Positions 1-6,104 of a stretch of DNA of 9,800 nucleotides are shown piece by piece. The DNA is from an uncultured Kineosporia sp. Lineage in GTDB: Bacteria > Actinomycetota > Actinomycetes > Actinomycetales > Kineosporiaceae. Position numbers and translations under genes: made by a program. Within the stretch, counting starts at the first letter, position 1. Each line of letters starts with the position of its first letter. The notes under the pieces are model-generated. The model was not told the origin of the DNA. It was given only the letters and a program-made list of their open reading frames with translations, and did not search any database. The stretch spans positions 1 to 9,800 of the forward strand of contig CALMAR010000260.1 of assembly GCA_937859855.1 (NCBI GenBank), given 5' to 3'.

Positions 1-135
1 TCCTGACTCCTGGGCCGCTGAGTCTATCCGCGGCGATCACCCTGTCCGGGCCTGCGAGGTCCGGCCCGGGGCGCATCCCGAGGTCTGGCCCGATGGGCCG
101 GGCGGTCTCAACCGGCTCCACTAGAGTGCTCGACC
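1..135. other. GC-rich upstream region with small hairpins
   Basis: I recognise no gene here. One plus-strand frame stays open from base 2 to a TAG at 122-124, which could be the tail of an upstream gene, but its 40 residues carry no recognisable motif. Two GC-rich inverted repeats are visible: CCGGGCC (46-52) with GGCCCGG (63-69), and GGCCC (87-91) with GGGCC (95-99) around a 3-nt loop. They could be the end of an upstream transcript or simply reflect base composition. Neither is followed by a T-run. Confidence 0.3.
122..127 (+). promoter_or_regulatory. Candidate -10 box (TAGAGT) of the acylase gene
   Basis: TAGAGT fits the actinobacterial TAnnnT -10 consensus and ends 8 nt before the GTG start at 136. 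There is no purine-rich Shine-Dalgarno sequence in front of that start. This spacing is typical of leaderless transcripts, where transcription begins at or next to the start codon. I see no convincing -35 element. Confidence 0.3.
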
Positions 136-2778
136 GTGACCCGCCGCCGACTGTTGCGTGCTACCGGAATCGCGGCTGGGGCCATCGTGATCACCGCTGC
201 GGTGGTGGTGATCGTGCTGGTCATAACCTTCATCCGGAGGCCGCTGCCCGACCGGGACGAGGATGTCACCCTGGCCGGTCTGAACGCTTCCGTGCGGGTG
301 ATCCGGGACGATCGCGGCGTCCCGCAGATCTACGCGAGCACCACGGCCGACCTGTTCCGGGCTCAGGGCTACGTGCAGGCGCAGGACCGCTTCTTCGAGA
401 TGGATCTGCGCCGCCACATCACCGCCGGGCGGCTGAGCGAACTGGTCGGCAGCAACGCGGGGGCCCTGCGCGGCGACGCGACCGTCCGCACCCTGGGCTG
501 GCGGCAGGTGGCTCAGCAGGAGCTGGCCCTGCTCACTCCGGCCACCCGGGACTACCTCGATGCCTACGCGAAGGGGGTGAATGACTACATCTCGGGGCGA
601 TCGCCATCCCAGTTGTCGGTCAGTTACACCATTCTCGGCCGGGCACACCACCTGCAGCCGATCGAGCCGTGGACGCCGGTCGACTCGCTGGCCTGGCTGA
701 AGGCGATGGCCTGGGACCTGCGCAGCAACTACGACGAAGAGCTTCAGCGGGCCCGGGCGGCGGACCGGATCAAAGACGTCGACCGGATCAACCAGCTGTT
801 CCCGGCCTATCCCTTCGAAAAGCATGCGCCGATCGTGCCGGGCGATGCGACCGGCGGCGGGACCGGAGGCACGGCCGGCTCGAGAACCGCTTCGGACGGC
901 CGCTCGGCGGCCAAATTGCAGCAGGACGACGTCCTCCCGGCGCTGACCGGTGATTCGGCGCAGCTCGCGTTCGCCGGGGTCAGCGACGCGATCGAGTCGG
1001 TGCCCGCACTGGTGAGTCACGGCGAGAGCATCGGTTCCAACTCCTGGGTGGTGAGCGGATCCCTGACCGCCAGCGGCCTGCCGCTGATGGCCAACGACCC
1101 GCACCTGTCGGTCTCCCAGCCAGGCATCTGGTATCAGTCCGGGCTGCACTGCACCGCCGTGACCAGCCAATGTCCTTTCGACGTGAGCGGTTTCGGCTTC
1201 GCCGGCCTGCCCGGGGTGGTGATCGGGCACAACGAATCGATCTCCTGGGGCCTGACCAACCTGAACGCCGACGTCACCGACTTCTACCTGGAAAAGGTGA
1301 CCGGCAACTCGGTCGAGCAGGACGGCAAGAGCAAACCGCTGACCATCTGCAAGGAGACCATCATGGTCGCGGGGGGCCGCCCGGTCACGATCACGGTACG
1401 GGCCAGCAAGCACGGCCCGTTGCTGTCGGATGTGCTGGATTCGGTGGCCCAGGCCGGGCAGACCGCCCCGGTACCGGGTGAGAAGGACGATCGGGAGACC
1501 AAATACGCGGTCGCGCTGGACTGGACCGCGCTGATCCCCGGCCACGCCATGGACGCGATCATCGGAATGGACAAGGCCAAGGACTTCGGCGCCTTCCGGG
1601 CGGCCGCGCTGTTGCTGGACGCCCCGGCCCAGAACCTGATCTACGCCGACGTCAACGGGCACATCGGCTACCAGGCGCCGGGGCGGATCCCGATCCGGGG
1701 CCGGGGGGAGCCGGATGCGCCGGTCCCATCCGACGGCACCTGGCCGCATCCGGGCTGGGACTCCGCCTACGACTGGACCGGCTTCATCCCGCCCGGATCG
1801 CTGCCCTGGGTGGAGGACCCGCCCCGAGGCTACATCGTGGCCGCGAATCAGGCGGTCGCCCAGGACAGCTCCGCTCCTGGACCAAGCTTTCTGGCCAAGG
1901 ACTGGGACTACGGATTCCGGTCCCAGCGGATCGCCGATCTGATCACCGGGATCACCGGCCCCGGCGGCCACAAGCTGACCGTCGGCGACATGCGCGGGAT
2001 CCAGAGCGACACCTACAACGGGATCGCCGCCGCGCTGGTGCCCTGGCTGCTGAAGACGGACGTCCACGACGCCTTCACTCAGCAGGCGGTTGACCTGCTG
2101 AAGACGTGGGACTACACCCAGCCGTCGGATTCGGCCGCTGCCGCCTACTTCAATGTGGTCTGGGCCGACATCCTGAGCATCGCGTTCGCTGATGAGCTGC
2201 CGGAGGGGTTCCGCCCGGACGGCGGTGACCGCTGGTTCCAGGTGGTGCTGACCCTGCTCACCCGGTCCCGGGATCCCTGGTGGGACGACCGGAAAACCCC
2301 GGACGTGGTGGAGTCGCGGGACGAGGTGTTGCGCCGGTCGCTGTCCCAGGCGCGGCTGCAGCTGACCGCATCGCTGGGCAAGGATCCACGTCGCTGGCAG
2401 TGGGGACGGTTGCACCAGGTGCACCTCGATCAGCTCCCCCTGGGCCAGCCGAGTGTGAACTCGCTGGTCCGAAAGTTGGTCAATACCGGGCCATTCGAGG
2501 CTCCCGGTGGTTCCTCCATCGTGGATGCCTTCGCCTGGGACGCCTCCAGCGGGTCGTTCGACGTGACCGCGGCGCCGTCGATGCGGATGATCGTCGACCT
2601 GTCCGATCTGGACAGTTCACGCTGGGTGAATGAGACCGGGATCAGCGGTCATCCGTGGGATTCTCACTACGGCGACCAGACGCAGGCCTGGCTCAAGGGC
2701 AAGGATTATCCCTGGCCGTTCTCGCCCGACGCCGTCCGCAAGGCCGCCGATCAGGAAATGACCCTCAAACCCTCCTGA
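136..2778 (+). CDS. Penicillin/AHL acylase-family Ntn hydrolase, membrane-anchored
   Basis: This 880-aa protein belongs to the penicillin acylase family (peptidase S45), whose precursors self-cleave into alpha and beta chains and hydrolyse amide bonds of beta-lactams, acyl-homoserine lactones or other N-acyl compounds. The N-terminus has a twin-arginine-like TRRRLLR (residues 2-8) and then a hydrophobic stretch at about 9-33 with no AxA cleavage site, so the enzyme is probably exported and anchored with its catalytic part outside. The alpha region runs from about 40 to 240. A Gly/Ser/Ala-rich linker at about 240-300 precedes the cleavage site in GSNSWVV, which gives Ser301 as the N-terminal nucleophile of the beta chain. 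NDPH follows, and Asn500 in PAQNLIYAD matches the usual oxyanion Asn. Cys339 and Cys346 could form a disulfide. The GTG at 136 is the start that includes the Tat-like motif. Substrate cannot be predicted. The gene is convergent with the folate gene. Confidence 0.9.
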   Translation: MTRRRLLRATGIAAGAIVITAAVVVIVLVITFIRRPLPDRDEDVTLAGLNASVRVIRDDRGVPQIYASTTADLFRAQGYVQAQDRFFEMDLRRHITAGRLSELVGSNAGALRGDATVRTLGWRQVAQQELALLTPATRDYLDAYAKGVNDYISGRSPSQLSVSYTILGRAHHLQPIEPWTPVDSLAWLKAMAWDLRSNYDEELQRARAADRIKDVDRINQLFPAYPFEKHAPIVPGDATGGGTGGTAGSRTASDGRSAAKLQQDDVLPALTGDSAQLAFAGVSDAIESVPALVSHGESIGSNSWVVSGSLTASGLPLMANDPHLSVSQPGIWYQSGLHCTAVTSQCPFDVSGFGFAGLPGVVIGHNESISWGLTNLNADVTDFYLEKVTGNSVEQDGKSKPLTICKETIMVAGGRPVTITVRASKHGPLLSDVLDSVAQAGQTAPVPGEKDDRETKYAVALDWTALIPGHAMDAIIGMDKAKDFGAFRAAALLLDAPAQNLIYADVNGHIGYQAPGRIPIRGRGEPDAPVPSDGTWPHPGWDSAYDWTGFIPPGSLPWVEDPPRGYIVAANQAVAQDSSAPGPSFLAKDWDYGFRSQRIADLITGITGPGGHKLTVGDMRGIQSDTYNGIAAALVPWLLKTDVHDAFTQQAVDLLKTWDYTQPSDSAAAAYFNVVWADILSIAFADELPEGFRPDGGDRWFQVVLTLLTRSRDPWWDDRKTPDVVESRDEVLRRSLSQARLQLTASLGKDPRRWQWGRLHQVHLDQLPLGQPSVNSLVRKLVNTGPFEAPGGSSIVDAFAWDASSGSFDVTAAPSMRMIVDLSDLDSSRWVNETGISGHPWDSHYGDQTQAWLKGKDYPWPFSPDAVRKAADQEMTLKPS

Positions 2779-2829
2779 GTGGCCGCGACCGCGCTCCAGC
2801 TCTGTCCTCGGCAACACCCGCCGGTCCCG

Positions 2830-2850
2830 TTCGTCGCCTGGTCAGACGAA
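2830..2850. terminator. Weak hairpin between convergent genes
   Basis: TTCGTC (2830-2835) and GACGAA (2845-2850) form a 6-bp stem around a 9-nt loop. The stem lies between the convergent acylase and cyclo-ligase genes and overlaps the cyclo-ligase stop codon. It has no T-run on either side and is short, so it is at best a weak bidirectional terminator. The rest of the 63-bp gap from 2779 shows nothing. Confidence 0.2.
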
Positions 2851-3441
2851 ATACATCCAGCGGGTGGGGGTGAGGACACCGTGCATGACCACGTCGTGCT
2901 GCTCGCGGGGAATAGGGGTATCGGCGGCGTTCAGCACCTCGTCGTCGTGCACCAGGGCGAGAATGAGGGCGTCCGAAGCAGCCTGGCCCAGAGCCCGGTC
3001 GTAGTAGCCGCGGCCCCGGCCCAGCCGGGTGCCCAGGGTGTCCACAGCCAGCGCTGGAACAAGGATCACCCCAGCTGCGCTCAGCTGGGCTGGATCCGGG
3101 TGGCCGGCCGGTTCGGGGACACCGAGACGACCGGCGGGCCGCACCGCGCCGTCGTCGTCCGCCCAGCTCAGCGTGATCTCATCGGTGATCACGGGCAGCA
3201 GCACCCGGGTCCCGCGCTCCCGCAGCGCTGCGCGCAGGGCAGTCGTGCCGGGTTCGTCCGGCAGCGAGGCATAGAGCGCCACACAGCCGGTTCGCCGTAA
3301 CCGGGGGAGCTCCAGCGCGTTCACCGCCAGCGCATGCTCGACCTGTTCGCGGTCGCCAGCCGGCCGGGACTGGCGTTGCGCCAGAACGGTTCTGCGGAGT
3401 GCGAGCTTGGCGGGAGTCAGATCGACCGGCGGCGACGTCAT
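2842..3441 (-). CDS. 5-formyltetrahydrofolate cyclo-ligase (MTHFS)
   Basis: This 199-aa cytoplasmic enzyme uses ATP to convert 5-formyltetrahydrofolate into 5,10-methenyltetrahydrofolate, returning stored folate to the one-carbon pool. Its length is normal for the family. Lys12 and Arg16-Arg17 match the basic N-terminal ATP-binding segment. YASLPDEPGT (57-66) contains the folate-site Glu63. VDTLGTRLGRGRGYYDR (133-149) is the family signature with its Gly/Arg ATP loop. HDVVMHGVLTPT near the C-terminus is also typical. The ATG at 3441 is preceded on the minus strand by GGTGAG with an 8-nt spacer, a reasonable ribosome binding site. The gene is divergent from the diguanylate cyclase gene. As I recall, a cyclo-ligase gene divergent from galU is common in actinobacteria, so the cyclase gene between them is the unusual part. 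Confidence 0.93.
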   Translation of the reverse strand: MTSPPVDLTPAKLALRRTVLAQRQSRPAGDREQVEHALAVNALELPRLRRTGCVALYASLPDEPGTTALRAALRERGTRVLLPVITDEITLSWADDDGAVRPAGRLGVPEPAGHPDPAQLSAAGVILVPALAVDTLGTRLGRGRGYYDRALGQAASDALILALVHDDEVLNAADTPIPREQHDVVMHGVLTPTRWMYFV

Positions 3442-3556
3442 TGACTCTGCTCACCCCGCCCGTTCCGGCGCTACTCTCGGTATGGGTTCACTTACCTGGT
3501 GTTATGAGCGGCTGAGGCGCCCGTGCGGGCCGACCTTACGACGAAAGGCGTCGCTG
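3442..3556. promoter_or_regulatory. Divergent intergenic region
   Basis: This 115-bp stretch must hold the promoters of the minus-strand cyclo-ligase and the plus-strand cyclase operon. On the plus strand TTGACT (3441-3446) resembles a -35 and TACTCT (3472-3477) fits TAnnnT, but they are about 25 bp apart and do not form a normal pair. I cannot assign a firm promoter on either strand. Confidence 0.35.
3543..3548 (+). promoter_or_regulatory. Ribosome binding site that decides the cyclase start
   Basis: GAAAGG lies 8 nt upstream of the GTG at 3557. This favours GTG 3557 over the ATG at 3569, which would have a 20-nt spacer. It also argues against in-frame starts further upstream at 3407, which overlaps the divergent cyclo-ligase gene, and at 3482. 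Confidence 0.5.
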
Positions 3557-5128
3557 GTGTCACTGCGCATGCGAGCGGTTGCCGCTTCGTTCCGGACCAG
3601 GCTGGCCGCAGCGCTCGTGCTGGCCATGCTGATTCCTCTGCTGGTGGTCGCCCTCACCGCCGCCATCGTGGTACCGCGGGCAGCGCGATCCGCCGCGCAG
3701 TCCACCGCCGAACGGGACGCCGCCAGCGCGGCGCTGGCGCTGAGCACCCGATGCGAGGCGGTCCGGCAGTCGGCGACGGCCCTGGCCCAGAAGGTATCGG
3801 CCTATGCCATGTCCTATTCGCAGCTACAGCCCAGCAGCCTGCAACAGATGGCGGGCGCCACCGCCGGGAACCGGCCCGGCCTGGCCGCGGCCATCTTCGC
3901 GGGCAGTGTGGTGGCGGTCGGCGGCAGCTCGCCGGATGCGCGGCTGGCGGCGACGTCAATGGGGTATCAGTCGTCCTGCGGCAACGGCAGTTTCGGAAGA
4001 CGCGCCGACCGACCGGCGCTCGCGCAGACGGTTCCGGTCAAAGCGCGCCGGGACGGCCTGGCGGGGGATGTCGGCACAGTGGTGGTGTGGCAGGGAGTGG
4101 ACGGTGCCCTGCTGCGCGGCCTGGCCACCGGGATCGGCAGCACCGGATCGTTGCGGGTGCTGCCGCCGTCGCGCAGCTATCCGCGCCCCTACATCAGTGG
4201 CGGCCTCGCCTACGCCGTTCACGGTCCCGGCCCGGGGGTGCCGTTCGGGGTGCAGGCGATCCAGCCGGTCCGGGGCGCGCCCTTCGGCCACTGGCTGCTG
4301 GCGGCGGTGACCCTGGCCGCCCTGCTCGCCCTGCTGCTGGTTCCCTCGATAGCGGCCCGGCTGATCCGCCCGCTGGCGGCGCTCACCGGGACCGCGAACC
4401 GGCTGCGTAACGGGGACCTCACCGCCCGGGCCGGACTGGAAGACGACGGCCCGGCCGAAGTCAGCCAGGTCGCCCGGGCGCTGGATGCGATGGCCTCGGA
4501 GCTGCAGGTCACCCTGGAGCGGCACGAGGAGGCCCAGCGGCTGTCAGTCACCGACGCCCTGACCGGGGTGGGCAACCTGCGCCACATGTGGAACACGCTG
4601 TCCCACGAGGCGGAGCGGGCCCAGCGCTTCGGCGGTGAGTTCAGTGTGCTGATGCTGGACCTGGATCACTTCAAGCAGGTCAACGACACCTTGGGGCATG
4701 AGTTCGGGGATGCCGTGCTGCGCGAGTTCGCCGCTCGGCTGCGGTCCTGCCTGCGGGAGCTGGACACGGTGACCCGCTACGGCGGTGAGGAGTTCGTGCT
4801 GGTGCTGCCGGGGACCGGGCTGGAGGGGGCCAGTACCGCAGCCGAGCGGGTGGTGCAGGCCGTTCGGGCCCGGGCGTTCGGGTACAACGGCGTGCAGCGC
4901 CAGGTCACCGTCTCGGCCGGGGTCGCCTCGTTCCCCCTGCATGCGCGGGTGGCCGAGGATCTGCTGCGGTGCGCCGACCATGCCCTGTACGCCGCCAAGG
5001 CCGCTGGCCGGGACCGGTGGCTGGTGGTGGCCGCTTCGGATCCCGCGATCGATCCGGGTCCAGCTCCCGGGCCAGCCCCGGAGCTGGACCTGGAGGAGCC
5101 AGCGACGTCAGCTCCCGGCGGTCGGTAG
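3557..5128 (+). CDS. Membrane diguanylate cyclase (sensor-HAMP-GGDEF)
   Basis: From the GTG at 3557 this is a 523-aa protein predicted to make cyclic di-GMP from two GTP. TM1 is at about 16-39. An extracytoplasmic region of roughly 200 residues follows, probably a Cache-like sensor although no ligand motif is recognisable, and it contains two cysteines (66 and 141). TM2 is at about 246-266 and a HAMP linker at about 267-320. The GGDEF domain starts at TDALTGVGN (from 332) and includes LDLDHFKQVNDTLGHEFGD with Asp368 and Asp370. Its A-site GGEEF is at 409-413, and the inhibitory I-site RELD (400-403) lies exactly five residues before it. It should therefore be active and product-inhibited. No EAL or HD-GYP domain is present. 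The Pro/Ala/Glu-rich tail overlaps a strong hairpin. The stop is 10 nt before galU, so co-transcription is likely. Confidence 0.92.
   Translation: MSLRMRAVAASFRTRLAAALVLAMLIPLLVVALTAAIVVPRAARSAAQSTAERDAASAALALSTRCEAVRQSATALAQKVSAYAMSYSQLQPSSLQQMAGATAGNRPGLAAAIFAGSVVAVGGSSPDARLAATSMGYQSSCGNGSFGRRADRPALAQTVPVKARRDGLAGDVGTVVVWQGVDGALLRGLATGIGSTGSLRVLPPSRSYPRPYISGGLAYAVHGPGPGVPFGVQAIQPVRGAPFGHWLLAAVTLAALLALLLVPSIAARLIRPLAALTGTANRLRNGDLTARAGLEDDGPAEVSQVARALDAMASELQVTLERHEEAQRLSVTDALTGVGNLRHMWNTLSHEAERAQRFGGEFSVLMLDLDHFKQVNDTLGHEFGDAVLREFAARLRSCLRELDTVTRYGGEEFVLVLPGTGLEGASTAAERVVQAVRARAFGYNGVQRQVTVSAGVASFPLHARVAEDLLRCADHALYAAKAAGRDRWLVVAASDPAIDPGPAPGPAPELDLEEPATSAPGGR
5053..5094 (+). other. Strong RNA hairpin at the cyclase-galU junction
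   Basis: Bases 5053-5067 pair with 5080-5094 in a 15-bp stem with one G-U wobble (5056/5091). After one C-C mismatch, 5069-5071 pair with 5076-5078, leaving the tetraloop CCAG. The uninterrupted Watson-Crick core is GGTCCAGCTCC with GGAGCTGGACC. The structure lies inside the low-complexity tail of the cyclase gene, ends 31 nt before its stop codon and 44 nt before the galU ATG. No T-run follows, so it does not look like a standard intrinsic terminator. It could stabilise or mark a processing point in the mRNA, attenuate, or affect translation of the tail. Confidence 0.5.
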
Positions 5129-5131
5129 CCT
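5126..5131 (+). promoter_or_regulatory. Candidate -10 box (TAGCCT) of galU
   Basis: TAGCCT fits TAnnnT and ends 7 nt before the galU ATG, overlapping the cyclase stop codon (5126-5128). No Shine-Dalgarno sequence precedes galU. This is compatible with a leaderless galU transcript in addition to read-through from the cyclase gene. No good -35 is visible. Confidence 0.3.
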
Positions 5132-5138
5132 CTGCGCC

Positions 5139-6104
5139 ATGACGGAGACCAGCACTGCGATTGCCCCCACTCCCGACCTGGAGGTGCTGGGCAGCGATCC
5201 GATCGGACCCGCGGTGCTCAAGGCGGTGATCCCAGCCGCCGGGCTCGGCACCCGGTTCCTGCCCGCCACCAAGGCAGTGCCGAAGGAGATGCTTCCGGTC
5301 GTCGACACGCCGGCCATCCAGTACGTGGTGGAGGAGGCAGTGGCCGCTGGGCTGTCCGACGTCCTGATGGTCACCGGCCGGAACAAGCGCCCGCTGGAGG
5401 ATCACTTCGATCGCGCCCTCGAGCTCGAGGAGACGCTGGAGAGCAAGGGCGATCAGGACCGGCTGGCCCGGGTGCAGGCGTCGAACGACATGGCCGATCT
5501 GCACTACACCCGGCAGGGCGATCCGAAAGGCCTGGGACATGCGGTGTTCTGCGCCGAAGCGCACGTCGGGAACAACCCGTTCGCGGTCCTGCTCGGCGAT
5601 GACCTGATCGACGCCCGGGACGAGCTGCTGTCCCGGATGATCGGCATCCAGCGCCGGACCCAGGGCAGTGTGGTGGCGCTGATGGAGGTCGACCCCTCGC
5701 AGGTGCACCTGTACGGATGCGCCGCAGTGGAAGCCACTGCGCTGGACGACGTGGTCCGGATCACCGGCCTGGTTGAGAAGCCGGACCCGGCCGACGCGCC
5801 CAGCAATCTGATCGTGATCGGCCGATATGTGCTCAGCGACAAGGTGTTCGGCGTGTTGCGCGAGACCAAGCCAGGTCGCGGCGGGGAGATCCAGCTGACC
5901 GATGCCCTGCAGGAGCTGGCCCAGCAGCCGGACCAGCCCGGCGGCGGGGTGTACGGCCTGGTGTTCCGCGGGCGCCGCTACGACACCGGCGATCGGCTGG
6001 AATATCTGAAGGCGGTGATCCAGCTGGCCAGTGAGCGCCCCGACCTTGGGCCCGCCCTGCGGGAATGGCTGGCCGAGTTCGTCCAGGCCACGCCGGGCGA
6101 GTGA
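5139..6104 (+). CDS. galU: UTP-glucose-1-phosphate uridylyltransferase (GalU)
   Basis: This 321-aa cytoplasmic enzyme makes UDP-glucose from UTP and glucose-1-phosphate, feeding cell-wall and capsule glycans, trehalose and other glucosides. AVIPAAGLGTRFLPATKAVP (29-48) is the nucleotide-binding start of the fold. GDD (153-155) matches the metal/substrate aspartates. GLVEKP (Glu213-Lys214), GRGGEIQLTDA (around 249) and YDTGDRLEY (from 281) are diagnostic GalU motifs. About 28 poorly conserved residues precede the catalytic core, a little longer than I expect for the family. A later GTG (codon 26) is possible, but the ATG at 5139 agrees with the upstream stop and the TAnnnT box. The stop codon overlaps the first possible glp start as GTGA, which suggests translational coupling. 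Confidence 0.95.
   Translation: MTETSTAIAPTPDLEVLGSDPIGPAVLKAVIPAAGLGTRFLPATKAVPKEMLPVVDTPAIQYVVEEAVAAGLSDVLMVTGRNKRPLEDHFDRALELEETLESKGDQDRLARVQASNDMADLHYTRQGDPKGLGHAVFCAEAHVGNNPFAVLLGDDLIDARDELLSRMIGIQRRTQGSVVALMEVDPSQVHLYGCAAVEATALDDVVRITGLVEKPDPADAPSNLIVIGRYVLSDKVFGVLRETKPGRGGEIQLTDALQELAQQPDQPGGGVYGLVFRGRRYDTGDRLEYLKAVIQLASERPDLGPALREWLAEFVQATPGE

Noticed and set aside
2..124. Possible C-terminal end of an upstream plus-strand gene
   Set aside because: The frame is open, but 40 residues without a motif cannot be told from chance in DNA of this composition.
187..194. GTGATCAC copies here and near 3184 and 6839 as part of a repeated operator
   Set aside because: Several of these copies are simply Val-Ile-Thr codons (GTG ATC ACN) or lie inside coding DNA, so the 8-bp word alone is not evidence of a regulatory site.
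121..2424. A 767-codon open frame on the minus strand opposite the acylase
   Set aside because: Its translation is low-complexity Arg/Gly/Pro/His-rich with no motif. High GC at third codon positions of the acylase suppresses stop codons on the other strand. The acylase frame has clear catalytic motifs.
3407..3556. In-frame N-terminal extension of the diguanylate cyclase back to 3407
   Set aside because: It would overlap the divergent cyclo-ligase start and its residues lack family character. GTG 3557 has a properly spaced GAAAGG and places TM1 near the N-terminus.
3956..4525. Long minus-strand frames opposite the cyclase, and similar ones opposite galU, glp and rimJ
   Set aside because: They are shadows of the real genes, with Arg/Gly/Pro/His-rich or Ser/Thr/Ala-rich translations and no recognisable domains.
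4785..5138. In-frame upstream extension of galU through the cyclase gene
   Set aside because: The extension is an Arg/Pro-rich shadow of the GGDEF coding frame. The ATG at 5139 lies at the natural gene boundary.
5417..5430. 14-bp perfect palindrome CCTCGAGCTCGAGG in galU
   Set aside because: Palindromes of this length are expected about once per 10 kb by chance, and this one follows from repeated Leu-Glu codons.
5723..5741. 8-bp stem with a 3-nt loop (CGCAGTGG / CCACTGCG) in galU
   Set aside because: It is in the middle of a conserved coding region with no nearby gene boundary, and stems of this size are common in GC-rich DNA.
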